From an uncultured Pseudomonadota bacterium (GTDB lineage: Bacteria; Pseudomonadota; Gammaproteobacteria; Steroidobacterales; Steroidobacteraceae), in NCBI GenBank assembly GCA_902826225.1, contig CADEED010000014.1, forward strand, positions 1 through 52,873: a stretch of 52,873 bases of DNA, in the 5' to 3' direction. The notes beneath the pieces were generated by a model. That model did no database searches and was not told the DNA's origin. It saw nothing but the letters and a program-made list of their open reading frames with translations. Every line of letters starts with the position of its first letter. Positions within the stretch are counted from its first letter, which is position 1. The position numbers and the translations under genes are program-made. Positions 9,437 through 17,520 of this stretch are shown here, piece after piece.

Positions 9437-10800
9437 GCGCCGCACACATTCTCGTCGTAGACGACGAGGCCGACATTCGCGGATTGCTGAAGGAAATCCT
9501 CTCCGAGGAAGGCTACGACGTGGACGTCGCGGGCGACGCCGGCCAGGCGCGCGCGTCGCGTGCGCGGCAGCTCCCGGATCTCGTGCTGCTCGACATCTGG
9601 ATGCCCGATACGGACGGCATCACGCTGCTGCGCGAGTGGCAGGGCCAGACAGCGGAAGCTTCTTGTCCGGTCGTCATGATGTCGGGTCACGGTACCGTCG
9701 AGACCGCGGTCGAAGCCACGCGGCTCGGTGCGTTCGATTTCGTCGAGAAGCCGCTGTCGTTGCAGAAGCTGCTGCGCACGGTGGAGCGCGCGCTCGAAGC
9801 CGGCAAGCGCAAGCGTCACGCGGGCAAGCTGCTCGCGGCCTCGCCGGGCGTGCCCGTCGGCCGCAGCCGCGTCATGCAGCAGCTGCGCGCGGATCTCGCG
9901 CAGATCGCCGCCAACGATTCGCCCGTGCTCCTGATCGGCGAAACCGGCACCGGCCGTGAAGCGTTCGCCCGGTTCATCCATGACGCGAGTCCCCGCTCGC
10001 AGCGCCCCTTCGTCACGCTCATCTCGTCCACGCTGCGCGGAGACGGCGCCGAGCAGGTGTTGTTCGGCACGGAGTCCAACGGCCAGTCGGCTCCGGGCGT
10101 GCTCGAGCGCGCCGGCGCCGGCACCTTGTTCATCAACGAGATCGAAGACCTGCCGCCGCAGGCGCAGCGCGCCTTGTTAGGCGTGTTCGAGAGCGGCCAG
10201 TTCACGCGGGTGGGCGGCAGCGCGCCTATCGCGCTCAAGGCGCGGGTCATCTCTTCCGGCCGCCCCGGCGTCGAAGGCCGCCACGACGATTTCCGCCGCG
10301 ACCTGCTCGCCCATCTGAACACCCTGATCGTGCGCGTCCCGCCGCTGCGCGAGTACACCGAGGATGTGCCCGACCTGCTGCGGCACTACGTCGACCGGCT
10401 CGTCGACAGCGAGGGCCTCATCTTCCGCAAGTTCAGCGTCGCCGCGCAGAACCGCCTGCGCAACTATCCGTGGCCGGACAACGTGCGCGAACTCAAGAAT
10501 CTCGTGCAGCGGCTGCTGCTCCAGGGCGGCGGCGAAGAAATCCGGCTCGAGGAGATCGAACGCGAGCTCGCGGCCGCGGCGCCGAGCGCCGAGCCGCTCG
10601 TGAAGCAGGACCTGTTGGCGTTGCCGCTGCGCGAGGCGCGCGAGCAATTCGAGCGGGCCTATCTGCAGCAGCAGCTCCTGCTGTGCAACGGCAAGGTGGG
10701 GCAGCTCGCGAAGCGGGTCGGCATGGAGCGCACACACCTGTATCGCAAGCTGCGCTCGCTCGGCGTGGACTTCCGCAACATCACCGACGACGCGGAGTAG
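9433..10800 (+). CDS. ntrX: NtrX-type response regulator with degenerate AAA+ core
   Basis: Response regulator with a receiver domain (phospho-acceptor Asp54 in LLDIWMPD), an NtrC-family AAA+ domain (about 140-370) and a C-terminal Fis-type helix-turn-helix (LAKRVGMERTHLYRKLRSLG). The AAA+ core departs from active sigma-54 activators: Walker A reads GETGTGRE with Arg175 in place of Lys; the Walker B Asp is Asn235 (TLFINEIEDL); and the GAFTGA loop is absent. The arginine-finger region FRRDLLAHLNTL is kept. It therefore probably acts as a DNA-binding regulator that does not hydrolyse ATP or remodel sigma-54. Overlaps ntrY by four bases. Confidence 0.92.
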   Translation: MSAAHILVVDDEADIRGLLKEILSEEGYDVDVAGDAGQARASRARQLPDLVLLDIWMPDTDGITLLREWQGQTAEASCPVVMMSGHGTVETAVEATRLGAFDFVEKPLSLQKLLRTVERALEAGKRKRHAGKLLAASPGVPVGRSRVMQQLRADLAQIAANDSPVLLIGETGTGREAFARFIHDASPRSQRPFVTLISSTLRGDGAEQVLFGTESNGQSAPGVLERAGAGTLFINEIEDLPPQAQRALLGVFESGQFTRVGGSAPIALKARVISSGRPGVEGRHDDFRRDLLAHLNTLIVRVPPLREYTEDVPDLLRHYVDRLVDSEGLIFRKFSVAAQNRLRNYPWPDNVRELKNLVQRLLLQGGGEEIRLEEIERELAAAAPSAEPLVKQDLLALPLREAREQFERAYLQQQLLLCNGKVGQLAKRVGMERTHLYRKLRSLGVDFRNITDDAE

Positions 10801-10802
10801 AT

Positions 10803-10911
10803 GGGGATTGGCCCCAAAAGGCTGTTCGGTGCCGAACCTCTAACCGCTGCGCTCGACGCGTTGCGAACCGATCGAGGTTCGGCACCGAACAGCCTTTTGG
10901 GGCCAATCCCC
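10803..10911. repeat. 38-bp perfect inverted repeat with 33-base spacer
   Basis: Arms 10803-10840 and 10874-10911 are exact reverse complements. Each arm holds two smaller palindromes (GGGG-ATTGG-CCCC and TTCGG-TG-CCGAA), so several alternative hairpins are possible. It fills the gap between the convergent ends of ntrX and the next gene; the right arm touches the first base of that gene's stop codon. It may serve as a two-way terminator, but its length and nested symmetry look more like a mobile palindromic repeat. Confidence 0.8.
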
Positions 10912-11774
10912 TATGGATACCCGGTTTCGCTCGGATTCGGCGTGATCGCGATGACGCGGAACACGCCCTCGTACGCGGACTTCAGCGAAAACTCGATGCG
11001 TCCCACGCCCTTGTAGAGATACATCATGCGCTGCAGGTCTTTCGCGCCGTAGTTGAACGGCTGCCACTGCTTGCCCGTCATGCGCTGCGTCTGCGCGGTC
11101 GGCGGGCCGATCAAGTCGTTCACCTGCTGCTGGCTCATGCCCACCTGAATCTTGCTGAAGTCGACCGTCACCGGAGCCGCGTCCGGGGCGGCGGCTGCCA
11201 CAGGCGCCGCGGCGGGCGCCGGCGCGGCGGCCGCGGCCGGTGCGGCGGCAGGCTTCGCATTCTTGGCGTTCTTCGCGTTCTTCTTGCCCTTGGCGGGTTC
11301 CGGCGCCGGGGGCGGCGGAGGCGGCGGCGGATTGCGCAGCAGCTCGAGGTTCACGCTGCCCGCGACGTAAGTGTTCTCGGAGCCCTTGGGCAGTTGTTTG
11401 GCCGCCTTCTCGCAGTGCCCGCGCAGCTTGCGGTGGATGTTCTTGTCGTCGGAGATGTGTTCGAGCAGCGGGCGGTAGCGGTTATTGCCCGACGTGCCGA
11501 GCGCGCGGCACATCCATGCGACGGAATCGACGCTGCCGAAGTCCGCGCCCGACAAGGGATACTTCTCGATGAGCACTTCGGCGAGGACGTCGAGCACCTC
11601 GGTGTTCCGGTAGCCGGTGTTCACCATGTTCTCGGCGGTTTGCCGGAGAGTGCCTGAGCCGCCCTTGATGAGTTGGTCGACGTATTGCTTGTCGACCTCG
11701 TTCATCTCGGCGGTGGCGACACCGCTCACGATCAGACACGCGGCGAACAGGCAGGCGGAAATCTTGTGATTCAT
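10911..11774 (-). CDS. Secreted protein with BamE/SmpA-like C-terminal domain
   Basis: A 287-residue exported protein of unknown function. A signal peptide ends near VATA-EMNEV. An all-helical region (about 25-130, HEAT-like in feel, with paired Cys) is followed by a linker of eight prolines and Lys/Asn/Ala repeats (KGKKNAKNAKNAK), then a C-terminal domain of about 85 residues beginning VDFSKIQVGMSQQQVNDLIG. That last motif is characteristic of the BamE/SmpA/OmlA fold (G-M-x-x-x-x-V-x-x-L-G-x-P). The final codons run into the inverted repeat. No named homologue recognised. Confidence 0.75.
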   Translation of the reverse strand: MNHKISACLFAACLIVSGVATAEMNEVDKQYVDQLIKGGSGTLRQTAENMVNTGYRNTEVLDVLAEVLIEKYPLSGADFGSVDSVAWMCRALGTSGNNRYRPLLEHISDDKNIHRKLRGHCEKAAKQLPKGSENTYVAGSVNLELLRNPPPPPPPPAPEPAKGKKNAKNAKNAKPAAAPAAAAAPAPAAAPVAAAAPDAAPVTVDFSKIQVGMSQQQVNDLIGPPTAQTQRMTGKQWQPFNYGAKDLQRMMYLYKGVGRIEFSLKSAYEGVFRVIAITPNPSETGYP

Positions 11775-11805
11775 GAACGGCTCCCTTCGACCTGAGGCCG
11801 GGACT

Positions 11806-11946
11806 CTAACACCGCCGCACTTTGGCGGCGACGCGCGTCCCCGATTCGAGGGACGTCAGTTTCATTCTTGTTGCTGCGCTTTCTGGTGCCTTCCCGGGCG
11901 CGAGGACCACGAGCACCACGCCGCTCCAGCGCAGTGCCCGCCGCAT
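11806..11946 (-). CDS. Doubtful small ORF, 46 residues, one hydrophobic segment
   Basis: Starts with an ATG that overlaps the TGA of the CapA-like gene (TGATG), the arrangement of coupled genes. The product has a basic start (MRRALRWSG), a short hydrophobic stretch (VVLVVLAPG) and a basic tail. No family recognised. It could be real or merely open by chance in GC-rich DNA. Confidence 0.2.
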   Translation of the reverse strand: MRRALRWSGVVLVVLAPGKAPESAATRMKLTSLESGTRVAAKVRRC

Positions 11947-13094
11947 CACGGCGCGCGCCTCGAGAGTTCGCCGTCCTCCGCGATCTGCAGCTCGCCATCC
12001 GGAAAGGCGGCCGCGGTGAGCTCGCGCAGTTGTGCGATGACTCTCTTCTCGGGATCCGGCGCCGGGCCGTGCGGCCTCACCTGCGAGGTGGCCTCGATGC
12101 GTCCCGCCACGAAGCGGCCCTCGTCGTCGAGCGTCGCCAGCAGGATCGGCGCGATGCCGCGGATCCCCTCGACGCTGATGCCGTAGTAGGTCGCGAAGTT
12201 GCCCAGGCTGTAGGCGATCAGCCGGTCGCGGTAAAGCTCCATCGGCCGCACGACGTGCGGCCCGTGACCGAGCACGATGTCGGCACCGGCATCGATCATC
12301 GCGCGCGCGAACTCGACCACGTTGCCGCGATCCTCGCCGGCGAAGATCTCGCGTGCGAAGGGGAGCTTTTCGGCGCCGTTGCCCTCGGCGCCGCCGTGGA
12401 ACGACACGATGACGATGTCGTGTTTCGCCGCGAGCTCCGCGACGAGCGGCAGTCCGATCTGCGGATCGTTCAGCGAGTTCGAGCCGACGTTGGGCGCGAA
12501 CGCCACGAGCGCGATGCGCCGCCCGTTGGCGACCCAGCTCGCCGTCGTTCCTTCGCGGCCGGAGTGACGGATTCCCACGGCGTCGAGCGCCGCCATGCTC
12601 GACGCGCGGCCGCTCTCGCCAAAATCGCGCGCGTGATTGTTGGCGAGGCTCACGGCGTCGAAACCGGCGAGCTTGAAGTACGTGGCGTAACGCGCGGGCG
12701 AGCGGAACAGGAAGCAGATCTTCGGGTTCTTGCACTGTTTCACGGGCTCGCCGCCGTCCTGCAGCACTCCCTCGACGTTGCCGAACGCCACGTCGGGCTT
12801 CTCGAGGATCGGCGTCACCGCATCGAGGAACGACATCCCGTCGTCGTCGGGCAGGTTGTTCTCGGGAAAATCGGTGCCGAGCATCATGTCGCCCACGGCC
12901 GCGAGCGTGAGGCCGGGATGCGCGGGCGGAGGATGTGGGGGTTGCGCCGGTGCCGTCACGGTCGGCGCCGCGGGCGCCGCGGGTCCAGGGACGGGTGCCG
13001 GAGGCGGCGGGGCGCTGGCGCAGGCCGCGAGCAGCATGGCCGTCGCGGCCATGCAGGCCATCCTGGCGGCGAATGGCGCACCGCGGTTCACCAC
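11946..13094 (-). CDS. CapA/PgsA family (metallophosphatase-fold) lipoprotein
   Basis: A 382-residue protein of the CapA family, named for capsule poly-gamma-glutamate synthesis and related to calcineurin-type metallophosphatases. The signals are VGDMMLGTDF (N-terminal metal motif), FGNVEGVL, SLANNHARDFG (metal-binding Asn/His), VSFHGGAEG and GHGPHVVRPME. A hydrophobic segment ending LLAAC is a lipobox, followed by a Pro/Ala-rich linker, so it should be membrane-anchored in the periplasm. The GTG at 13094 abuts the SPOR gene's stop. No other capsule genes lie nearby, so a capsule role is not supported by context. Confidence 0.85.
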   Translation of the reverse strand: MVNRGAPFAARMACMAATAMLLAACASAPPPPAPVPGPAAPAAPTVTAPAQPPHPPPAHPGLTLAAVGDMMLGTDFPENNLPDDDGMSFLDAVTPILEKPDVAFGNVEGVLQDGGEPVKQCKNPKICFLFRSPARYATYFKLAGFDAVSLANNHARDFGESGRASSMAALDAVGIRHSGREGTTASWVANGRRIALVAFAPNVGSNSLNDPQIGLPLVAELAAKHDIVIVSFHGGAEGNGAEKLPFAREIFAGEDRGNVVEFARAMIDAGADIVLGHGPHVVRPMELYRDRLIAYSLGNFATYYGISVEGIRGIAPILLATLDDEGRFVAGRIEATSQVRPHGPAPDPEKRVIAQLRELTAAAFPDGELQIAEDGELSRRAP

Positions 13095-13676
13095 CTACTC
13101 TCCCACCCGGATCACGAGCGTATTGTCGAGCTCCGCGGCGCGCAGCCGCGCGCGCAGGCGATTGAGCTCCGCCAGGTCGGTGATGGGACCGATGCGCACG
13201 CGATGCCACACGTCTTCGTCGACGGCCACGCGCTGCACCGACGCGTCGATGCCCTGCTTCTTGAGCTGGGCCTGCACGCGGTCGGCTTCCTCCTGATTCC
13301 GATAGGAACCCGCCTGCAGCACGTATACACCCGGCCGCGAGATGTTCGCGGGCGCGGCATCGCGTTCGCGCGAGACCTCGCGCTCCTTCTCGGGGACGAC
13401 GACCTCGAACTTCGGCAGCATGTCGTAGAAGTCGTAACTCTTGGCGCCTTCCTCGGCATCGCCGCCGGCGGCGCTGGCGCGCGGCTCGGGCTTGGGCACC
13501 TCGGCCGCGGCGCGGGCCGCGGTCTTCTCGCGGTAGTTCTGCCAGACCAGCACGCACACCGAGACGGACAGGCCCAGCGCGAGCCCCAGGCCGAACTCGC
13601 GCAGGCGGCTGATTTCGAAGCGGATTCCGCCGCCGCGCGCGCGCTTGAAGTCGCGACTGGTGATCTTGGCGGCCAG
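13095..13676 (-). CDS. SPOR domain membrane protein
   Basis: Inner-membrane protein with a short basic N-terminus, one transmembrane helix (LGLALGLSVSVCVLVWQ), an Ala/Pro-rich linker and a C-terminal SPOR domain of about 75 residues (YVLQAGSYRNQEEADRVQAQ, then WHRVRIGPITDLAEL). SPOR domains bind denuded peptidoglycan glycans, often at division septa. The gene directly follows argS, a common order. There is no ATG, GTG or TTG between the argS stop and the SPOR-family N-terminus; the most plausible start is a CTG at 13676, giving about 193 residues. An upstream ATG would overlap argS by more than 70 bases. Confidence 0.8.
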   Translation of the reverse strand: MAAKITSRDFKRARGGGIRFEISRLREFGLGLALGLSVSVCVLVWQNYREKTAARAAAEVPKPEPRASAAGGDAEEGAKSYDFYDMLPKFEVVVPEKEREVSRERDAAPANISRPGVYVLQAGSYRNQEEADRVQAQLKKQGIDASVQRVAVDEDVWHRVRIGPITDLAELNRLRARLRAAELDNTLVIRVGE

Positions 13677-13689
13677 GTGCGTGGCTCCG

Positions 13690-15447
13690 TTACATGCTCT
13701 CGGGCGCGCAGACGCCGAGAAGTCCCAGGCCGTTCCGCACCACTTGCTGGACCGCGAGCACGAGCGTGATGCGCGCATTGCGCAGTGCCGCGTCGTCGAC
13801 GATCCACTTGTCCGCGTTGTAGTAGGTGTGCAGCGAATTCGCAAGGTCGCGCAGGTAGTGCACGAGCGAGTGCGGCGTGCGGTCGAGCGCGGCGCGTTCG
13901 ACGACCTCGGGGAACTTCGTGATCGAGGTGATGACGGCCATCTCGTGCTCGCTCTCGAGTCGCGACAGGTTTGCGGAGCCGTCGGTCGCGTCATAGGCGA
14001 GCCCGCGCGCCGCGAGCTCCTTCATGACCGACGCCACGCGCGCGTGCGCGTACTGCACGTAGTACACCGGGTTGTCGTTCGAGCGCGACTTCGCCAGCTC
14101 GAGATCGAAATCCAGCGCCTGGTCGTGGCTGCGCATCAGGTAGAAGAACCGGCACGCGTCGTTGCCGACCTCGTTGCGCAGGTCCCGCAGCGTCACGAAA
14201 TTGCCCTCGCGCTTGCCCATCGACAGCTTCTGGCCGCTGCGGAACAGGCTCACGAGCTGCATGAGGCAGACTTCGAAGCTCGTTCCCGGATAGCCGAGCG
14301 CGACGAGCGCGCCGCGCACGCGCGCGACGTAGCCGTGGTGGTCCGCGCCCCAGACGTCGATCAGCAGGTCATGGCCGCGGCGCAGCTTGTCCCAGTGATA
14401 CGCGATGTCGGAGGCGAAATAGGTCTTCTCGCCGTTCGCGCGCACCACGACGCGGTCTTCGTCGTCGCCGTAGTCCGTGGACCTGAACCAGCGCGCGCCG
14501 TCCTTTTCGTAGACGCGGCCGCTCTTCTCGAGATCCGCGAGCGCACTATCGACCGCACCGCTCTGCGCGAGCTCACGCTCGGAGAACCACTTCTCGAAGC
14601 GCACGCCGAACTCGTCGAGGTCGTTGCGGATGTCGGCGAGCATCGCGTCGCGAGCGAACAGCACGATCGAGTCGAATTCCGCGCCGAGAAGCCGGCGGGA
14701 ATTCTCGATGAGCCCGTCGATGTGCTTGTCCTTGTCGCCACCCTGCGGCGCGTCGGGCGGCGCGCCGCGCGTGACGTCCTGCGCGGGCCGCTTGAGCGAC
14801 TCGCCGCGCTGTGCCTGCAACTCGCGTGCGACAGGCAGGATGTACTCGGCGCGATAGCCGTTCGACGGGAACGCGACGTTCTCGCCGCAGAGCTCGAGGT
14901 AACGTAGATAGACGCTGACCGCGAGGATGTCGATCTGCCGGCCCGCGTCGTTGATGTAGTACTCGCGGTAGACGGTGTGCCCCGTCGCGTCGAGCAGGTT
15001 GGCCAGGGTCGCGCCGTACGCGGCGCCACGGCCGTGACCGACGTGCATCGGTCCCGTCGGGTTCGCGGACACGAACTCCACCATCACCCGGCGGCCATTG
15101 CCCACCGCACTGCGCCCGTAGGCTGCGCCCTGGGCGGCGACGTCGCGCAGCGGGGCGAACCACGCATCCTTCGCGAGGCGGAAATTGATGAAGCCCGCGC
15201 CGGCGACTTCCACGCCGGCCAGGAGCGCGCTCTTGGGGAGCGCCTGGACGATGGCCTGCGCCAGGTCGCGCGGATTCTTGCGGGCGGCCTTGGCGAGCCG
15301 CATCGCGATGTTGCTCTGGAAGTCGCCGTGCTGCGGGTCGCGCGCGCGTTCGACGACGACCTGGGCTGGATCGACCGGCTCGGGCAGGTGGGCGGGAACG
15401 AGCGTGTGGAGCGCCTCACGCAGCAGGCGCTCGAGATCGGATTTCAC
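13690..15447 (-). CDS. argS: Arginyl-tRNA synthetase
   Basis: Class I aminoacyl-tRNA synthetase charging tRNA-Arg. The N-terminal additional domain is present, the HIGH-type signature is SANPTGPMHVGHGRG, and the KMSKS equivalent is KLSMGKREGNFVTL. The anticodon-binding DALR domain ends at CAPESM. 585 residues, normal length. Start is GTG at 15447 (GTG AAA TCC), about 30 bases downstream of a likely -10 (TAAGAT on the minus strand at 15484-15489). Followed by the SPOR gene. Confidence 0.97.
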   Translation of the reverse strand: MKSDLERLLREALHTLVPAHLPEPVDPAQVVVERARDPQHGDFQSNIAMRLAKAARKNPRDLAQAIVQALPKSALLAGVEVAGAGFINFRLAKDAWFAPLRDVAAQGAAYGRSAVGNGRRVMVEFVSANPTGPMHVGHGRGAAYGATLANLLDATGHTVYREYYINDAGRQIDILAVSVYLRYLELCGENVAFPSNGYRAEYILPVARELQAQRGESLKRPAQDVTRGAPPDAPQGGDKDKHIDGLIENSRRLLGAEFDSIVLFARDAMLADIRNDLDEFGVRFEKWFSERELAQSGAVDSALADLEKSGRVYEKDGARWFRSTDYGDDEDRVVVRANGEKTYFASDIAYHWDKLRRGHDLLIDVWGADHHGYVARVRGALVALGYPGTSFEVCLMQLVSLFRSGQKLSMGKREGNFVTLRDLRNEVGNDACRFFYLMRSHDQALDFDLELAKSRSNDNPVYYVQYAHARVASVMKELAARGLAYDATDGSANLSRLESEHEMAVITSITKFPEVVERAALDRTPHSLVHYLRDLANSLHTYYNADKWIVDDAALRNARITLVLAVQQVVRNGLGLLGVCAPESM

Positions 15448-15483
15448 GGGGGAACCTGTCTGGAACTCGCTGAAACGGCGCGA

Positions 15484-15489
15484 ATCTTA
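15484..15489 (-). promoter_or_regulatory. -10 box for argS
   Basis: TAAGAT on the minus strand followed by TCGCGCC, the same GC-rich discriminator pattern seen at other promoters in this window. No clear -35. It lies about 40 bases before the argS start. Confidence 0.4.
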
Positions 15490-15570
15490 CAGGAGCGCAT
15501 ATGTAAACCGAATGCCGCGGCGTGCGTTCACTCCCTGCAGGCCTCATTCTTTCCTCACCAGGAGACTTCG

Positions 15571-16029
15571 ATGAAGACTTTCGTTGCTACCTGCGCCCTG
15601 GGCCTGGCGGTTCTGCTTGCCGGCACGGCGATCGCGGGCGACCCGGCGGCGTCCGACCAAACCCCGCGGCAGATGAAGGCGGACACGGACGGCGACGGCC
15701 GCGTGTCGCGCGCCGAGGCCTCGGCGGCCGGCACCCAGCGTTCGGGCGAGTGGTTCGACAAGCTCGATCTCGACAAAGACGGCTACATCACGCAGGAAGA
15801 GATGCGCCAGGCGCGTGAGACTCGCCGCGGCGCGATGCGCGAGAAGGGCGAGGAGCATTTCAAACAGGCCGACGCGAACGGTGACGGCCAGCTGTCGCTC
15901 GACGAGGTGCAGGCGAAGATGCCGAAGCTCGCCGATCGCTTCGCCACGCTCGACAAGGACAGCAACGGCTTCCTGAGCAAGGACGAGCTCAGGCGCGGTC
16001 CGCGCCACGGCCCGCAGCCGCAGAGCTGA
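15571..16029 (+). CDS. Secreted EF-hand calcium-binding protein
   Basis: A 152-residue exported protein. A signal peptide (MKTFVATCALGLAVLLAG, cleavage near AIAG-DPAAS) is followed by four EF-hand loops: DTDGDGRVSRAE, DLDKDGYITQEE, DANGDGQLSLDE and DKDSNGFLSKDE, all with calcium ligands at positions 1, 3, 5 and 12. The ATG follows AGGAGACTTCG. It ends in a basic His/Pro-rich tail. Likely a periplasmic calcium binder or sensor; partner unknown. Transcribed divergently from argS and ends at a terminator. Confidence 0.88.
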   Translation: MKTFVATCALGLAVLLAGTAIAGDPAASDQTPRQMKADTDGDGRVSRAEASAAGTQRSGEWFDKLDLDKDGYITQEEMRQARETRRGAMREKGEEHFKQADANGDGQLSLDEVQAKMPKLADRFATLDKDSNGFLSKDELRRGPRHGPQPQS

Positions 16030-16052
16030 TTCCTCCTCCAGCCACGAAACAG

Positions 16053-16080
16053 GCGGCGGGATTTTCAGCCCGCCGCTTTC
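16053..16080 (+). terminator. Terminator of the EF-hand gene
   Basis: An 8-bp GC stem (GCGGCGGG at 16053 pairing with CCCGCCGC at 16069) with an 8-base loop and a short TTT run, 23 bases past the stop codon. Confidence 0.65.
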
Positions 16081-16154
16081 GATCCCCTGCGCCCGTGATC
16101 GCCGGCCGACTCCGCCGGCGCGCGTAACTTCTTGATTTTACTCGACTAGCTCTG

Positions 16155-16679
16155 CTAGGGCGCGGTCGTCGGCAGCCGCTTTTCCATCACGTAGTCGTCC
16201 ATGACGTATCCGTTGCCGATGTCGAACACCGCCTCCTCGCGAACCTGAAAGCCGGCCGCGAAGTAGACCCGCGACGCCGTCGTGTTCTTCTTGTTCACCG
16301 TGAGCACGAGGGTGTCGCAAGCGCGCGCGCGCGCGTCGGCTTCGACGAGCTCCATCATTGCCCGGCCGAGGCCACGGCCGTGCAGTCGCGGAAGTAGATA
16401 GAGCTGCTCGAGCTTCATCTCGCGCGGCCGGCCCGACAGCGACCAGCTGCAGTAGCCGACGATCTCGTCGCCGTCGCGCAGTACGCGCATCCAGCGATCC
16501 GGGGCGTCGAGATACTTCGCGAGGTTCTCGGCCGTGAACCGCCCGGCGAGCATGTACTCGATCTGCTCCTTCGAGATGATCGAGACGTAGTGCTCGCGCC
16601 AGATCCGGCGCGCGAGCGCTGCGATGGCGTCGAAATCGGCGCGCGCGAGCGGCGTCAGGGGAGGGCGTGTCTCGGTCAC
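16155..16679 (-). CDS. GNAT family N-acetyltransferase
   Basis: A 174-residue GNAT-fold acetyltransferase. The acetyl-CoA-binding signature is LYLLPRLHGRGLGRAM (R-x-x-G-x-G/A) at about residues 95-110, followed by LTVNKKNTTASRVYFAAGF, the typical beta5/alpha4 segment with the conserved Tyr. Substrate cannot be read from sequence; the overall layout resembles protein- or small-molecule-acetylating members. Stands alone, convergent with the EF-hand gene. Confidence 0.88.
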   Translation of the reverse strand: MTETRPPLTPLARADFDAIAALARRIWREHYVSIISKEQIEYMLAGRFTAENLAKYLDAPDRWMRVLRDGDEIVGYCSWSLSGRPREMKLEQLYLLPRLHGRGLGRAMMELVEADARARACDTLVLTVNKKNTTASRVYFAAGFQVREEAVFDIGNGYVMDDYVMEKRLPTTAP

Positions 16680-16902
16680 GCGTGAATGTTAACGGTTCAT
16701 CTCGCGGGCACGGCGACAGCGCCGTGGCGGATGCGAATGGAGGACGATGGCCGCGAGCGTGAACTGCGGGCCTCGCGCCACCCCGCTGGCCGCCATCGAA
16801 TCCCGCATCGCGGGCGACGCCGGTCGACGTCGATGCCGATGAGGCGGCGCGGCCCGAAGGTTGGCAAACTGCCCCTCGGGTTCGACCCGGTCCGGAGGAC
16901 AC

Positions 16903-17511
16903 ATGGCAGACGTGGAACTCGGCGACAAGCTCGTGGCCGCGGAACTCGAGCGCGCGCAACTCGAATGCCGGCGCCTCGCGATCGAACTCGGGAAGCTGGA
17001 CGCCGCCGCGCCCTGGTATCAGAAGCCGTTGCAGCTCCTGCCCATGCTGACGGCGTGCATCTCGGTGCTCGCGTTCGCGTTCAGCGTGGCGGTCTTCGCT
17101 TGGACACAGCATGCGCAGGCGAAGAGCGCAGCGCGGAATGCCGAGCGGGAGTTCATGCGGCCGTGGCTGGAGAGCCAGTGGGATACCTATTCCGACGCGC
17201 TGCACGCGGCTGCCGCCGCCACGACGGTCGACCACTCCGACGAGCAGGCGCAGGCCGAGCGCGAGTTCTGGCAGCTCTACTACGGCCGCATGGTGATGGT
17301 GGAGACCAAGACTGTTTCCGCGGCCATGCAGAAGGTAGGGGGTTGCCTGCGCGCGAAGGAGCGGTGCGATGCGAACGCCAGGCGGAGCACCGTGCTCGAG
17401 CTCGCGTCGCAGATGGCGCAGTCGATGAAGGACACGGCGAACATGAACTACGAGACGTACGCGCAGAACCGCTTCGACTACGTCAGCGGTCTCGGGCGCG
17501 GCGCGGACTGA
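16903..17511 (+). CDS. Hypothetical single-pass membrane protein
   Basis: A 202-residue protein not recognised as any family. The start at 16903 (MADVELGDKLVAAE) has a good ribosome site (CCGGAGGAC). A charged helical N-terminus with coiled-coil character (residues 1-35) is followed by one transmembrane segment (LLPMLTACISVLAFAFSVAV) and a helical domain of about 130 residues containing two Cys (VGGCLRAKERCD). The 223 bases upstream hold no visible gene. Ends 9 bases before the convergent priA stop. Confidence 0.7.
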   Translation: MADVELGDKLVAAELERAQLECRRLAIELGKLDAAAPWYQKPLQLLPMLTACISVLAFAFSVAVFAWTQHAQAKSAARNAEREFMRPWLESQWDTYSDALHAAAAATTVDHSDEQAQAEREFWQLYYGRMVMVETKTVSAAMQKVGGCLRAKERCDANARRSTVLELASQMAQSMKDTANMNYETYAQNRFDYVSGLGRGAD

Positions 17512-17520
17512 GCGGCTGGA

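Noticed and set aside
11868..13769. A 633-codon plus-strand frame across the CapA and SPOR genes
   Set aside because: It spans two real genes and their junction on the other strand and has no recognisable motif.
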